Source of the DNA: an uncultured bacterium
GTDB taxonomy: Bacteria; Bacillota; Clostridia; Oscillospirales; Oscillospiraceae
Direction of reading: 5' to 3'
Length of the DNA stretch: 6,611 bases
NCBI GenBank assembly: GCA_905215425.1
Contig: CAJMQD010000053.1
Coordinates: 1 to 6,611 of the forward strand
This document shows, piece after piece, positions 6,142-6,611 of this stretch (positions are counted from its first letter, which is position 1; each line of letters starts with the position of its first letter). A program made the translations under genes and the position numbers. A model generated the notes under the pieces. That model was not told the origin of the DNA. It was given only the letters and a program-made list of their open reading frames with translations, and did no database searches.

Positions 6142-6611
6142 TTATTCTCCTTCTTTTTCTTCGCCGGCCCGGGGGCCGCGGCTCTCATTTTCATCTGTCT
6201 CGCCGGGCTTCATATCCAACAGATCCTGCAAGGTATAGCCGTTGACATACTCTGTGATCTGTTTCTCCAGCCCTTTCCAGAAGGCCAGGGTATAGCATAT
6301 ATCCTTCCGGTCACAGGCTCCCCCGTCCATGGCCTGACAGGAGACAAGCACCCGCTCGCCCTCCGCCGCGGCCAATATCTCGCCCACCTTGTAGTCCTTG
6401 GGACTGCGGGTCAACCGATAGCCGCCCGTCTTTCCCAGCGCGCTGTCTACCAGCCCGTGCTTGCACAGCTCAGGCATAATGCTCTCCAGATACTTTCTGG
6501 AGATCCCCTGCCGCTGGGCGATGTCACTCAGCCGGATATATCCACGGTTGTGCCGCTCCGCCATATCCAGCATGACACGCAGGGCATAGCGCCCCTTGGA
6601 TGAAATCACCA
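6142..6611 (-). CDS. Rrf2-family, IscR-like transcriptional regulator of the SUF operon
   Basis: A protein of about 156 residues, essentially complete. The first in-frame start inside the window is GTG at 6607-6609, but the next codon upstream is split by the window edge and reads ?TG; alignment with IscR (M-x-x-x-S-K-G-R-Y-A) places the initiator there, so one base is probably missing. Numbering from it, the winged helix-turn-helix covers about 27-50 (LSDIAQRQGISRKYLESI) with the wing GKTGGYRL (60-67). Cys92, Cys100 and Cys106 match the three cluster cysteines of E. coli IscR (92, 98, 104), although the first spacing is 7 residues instead of 5; the fourth ligand, His107 in E. coli, is Leu109 here. 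The last 20 residues are charged and probably disordered. As the first visible gene of the suf operon it likely represses the operon according to Fe-S status, by analogy with IscR; CymR-type cysteine control is an alternative. Confidence 0.9.
   Translation of the reverse strand, partial: VISSKGRYALRVMLDMAERHNRGYIRLSDIAQRQGISRKYLESIMPELCKHGLVDSALGKTGGYRLTRSPKDYKVGEILAAAEGERVLVSCQAMDGGACDRKDICYTLAFWKGLEKQITEYVNGYTLQDLLDMKPGETDENESRGPRAGEEKEGE
6165..6178 (-). other. GC-rich hairpin at the 3' end of the regulator gene, before the sufC ribosome binding site
   Basis: CGGCCC and GGGCCG form a perfect 6-base inverted repeat around a 2-base centre (realistically a 5-pair stem with a 4-base loop) inside the last codons of the regulator gene. 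On the minus-strand transcript it is followed by a purine-rich stretch (AAGAAAAAGAAGGAG) leading to sufC, not by a U-run, so it is not an intrinsic terminator. It may be a chance result of high GC coding sequence, or may shield the regulator mRNA or affect sufC initiation. Confidence 0.3.

Overview
The window looks like chromosomal DNA from a GC-rich, low-oxygen-type Firmicute, most likely class Clostridia and plausibly the Oscillospiraceae (Flavonifractor-like). I infer this from the SufU-type (not SufE/SufA) iron-sulfur operon led by an Rrf2-family regulator, the strong AGGAGG-type ribosome binding sites, the tight gene packing and the radical-SAM/DUF4130 gene pair. The taxon is inference; no marker gene fixes it.

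Layout. Bases 1-1343 on the plus strand hold two translationally coupled genes: the C-terminal part of a putative DNA modification/repair radical SAM protein (cut by the left edge) and a complete partner protein of the DUF4130 / TIGR03915 type. They end in a perfect-stem hairpin at 1342-1376, which can also terminate transcription coming from the other side. Bases 1388-6611 on the minus strand hold one compact operon, read right to left: Rrf2/IscR-like regulator, sufC, sufB, sufD, sufS, sufU. Junctions run from an 11-base overlap to a 21-base gap, so no internal promoter is evident. The operon promoter must lie beyond the right edge. No stretch over 300 bases lacks a gene, and there are no RNA genes, mobile elements, CRISPR arrays or long repeats.

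How the genes work together. SufS takes sulfur from cysteine as a persulfide, SufU accepts it in a zinc-dependent transfer, and the SufB-SufC-SufD complex assembles the Fe-S cluster, powered by the SufC ATPase. The Rrf2 regulator probably senses cluster status and controls the operon. The plus-strand radical SAM enzyme would itself need a [4Fe-4S] cluster, but it is a separate, convergent transcription unit.

The SUF operon is largely ordinary. The most interesting points are a canonical sliding-clamp-binding motif (QLSLF) near the C-terminus of the radical SAM protein, which would tie this poorly understood pair to replication or repair, and two ligand substitutions: Ser at the SufB position equivalent to E. 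coli Cys405, and Leu in place of the IscR cluster-ligand His107.
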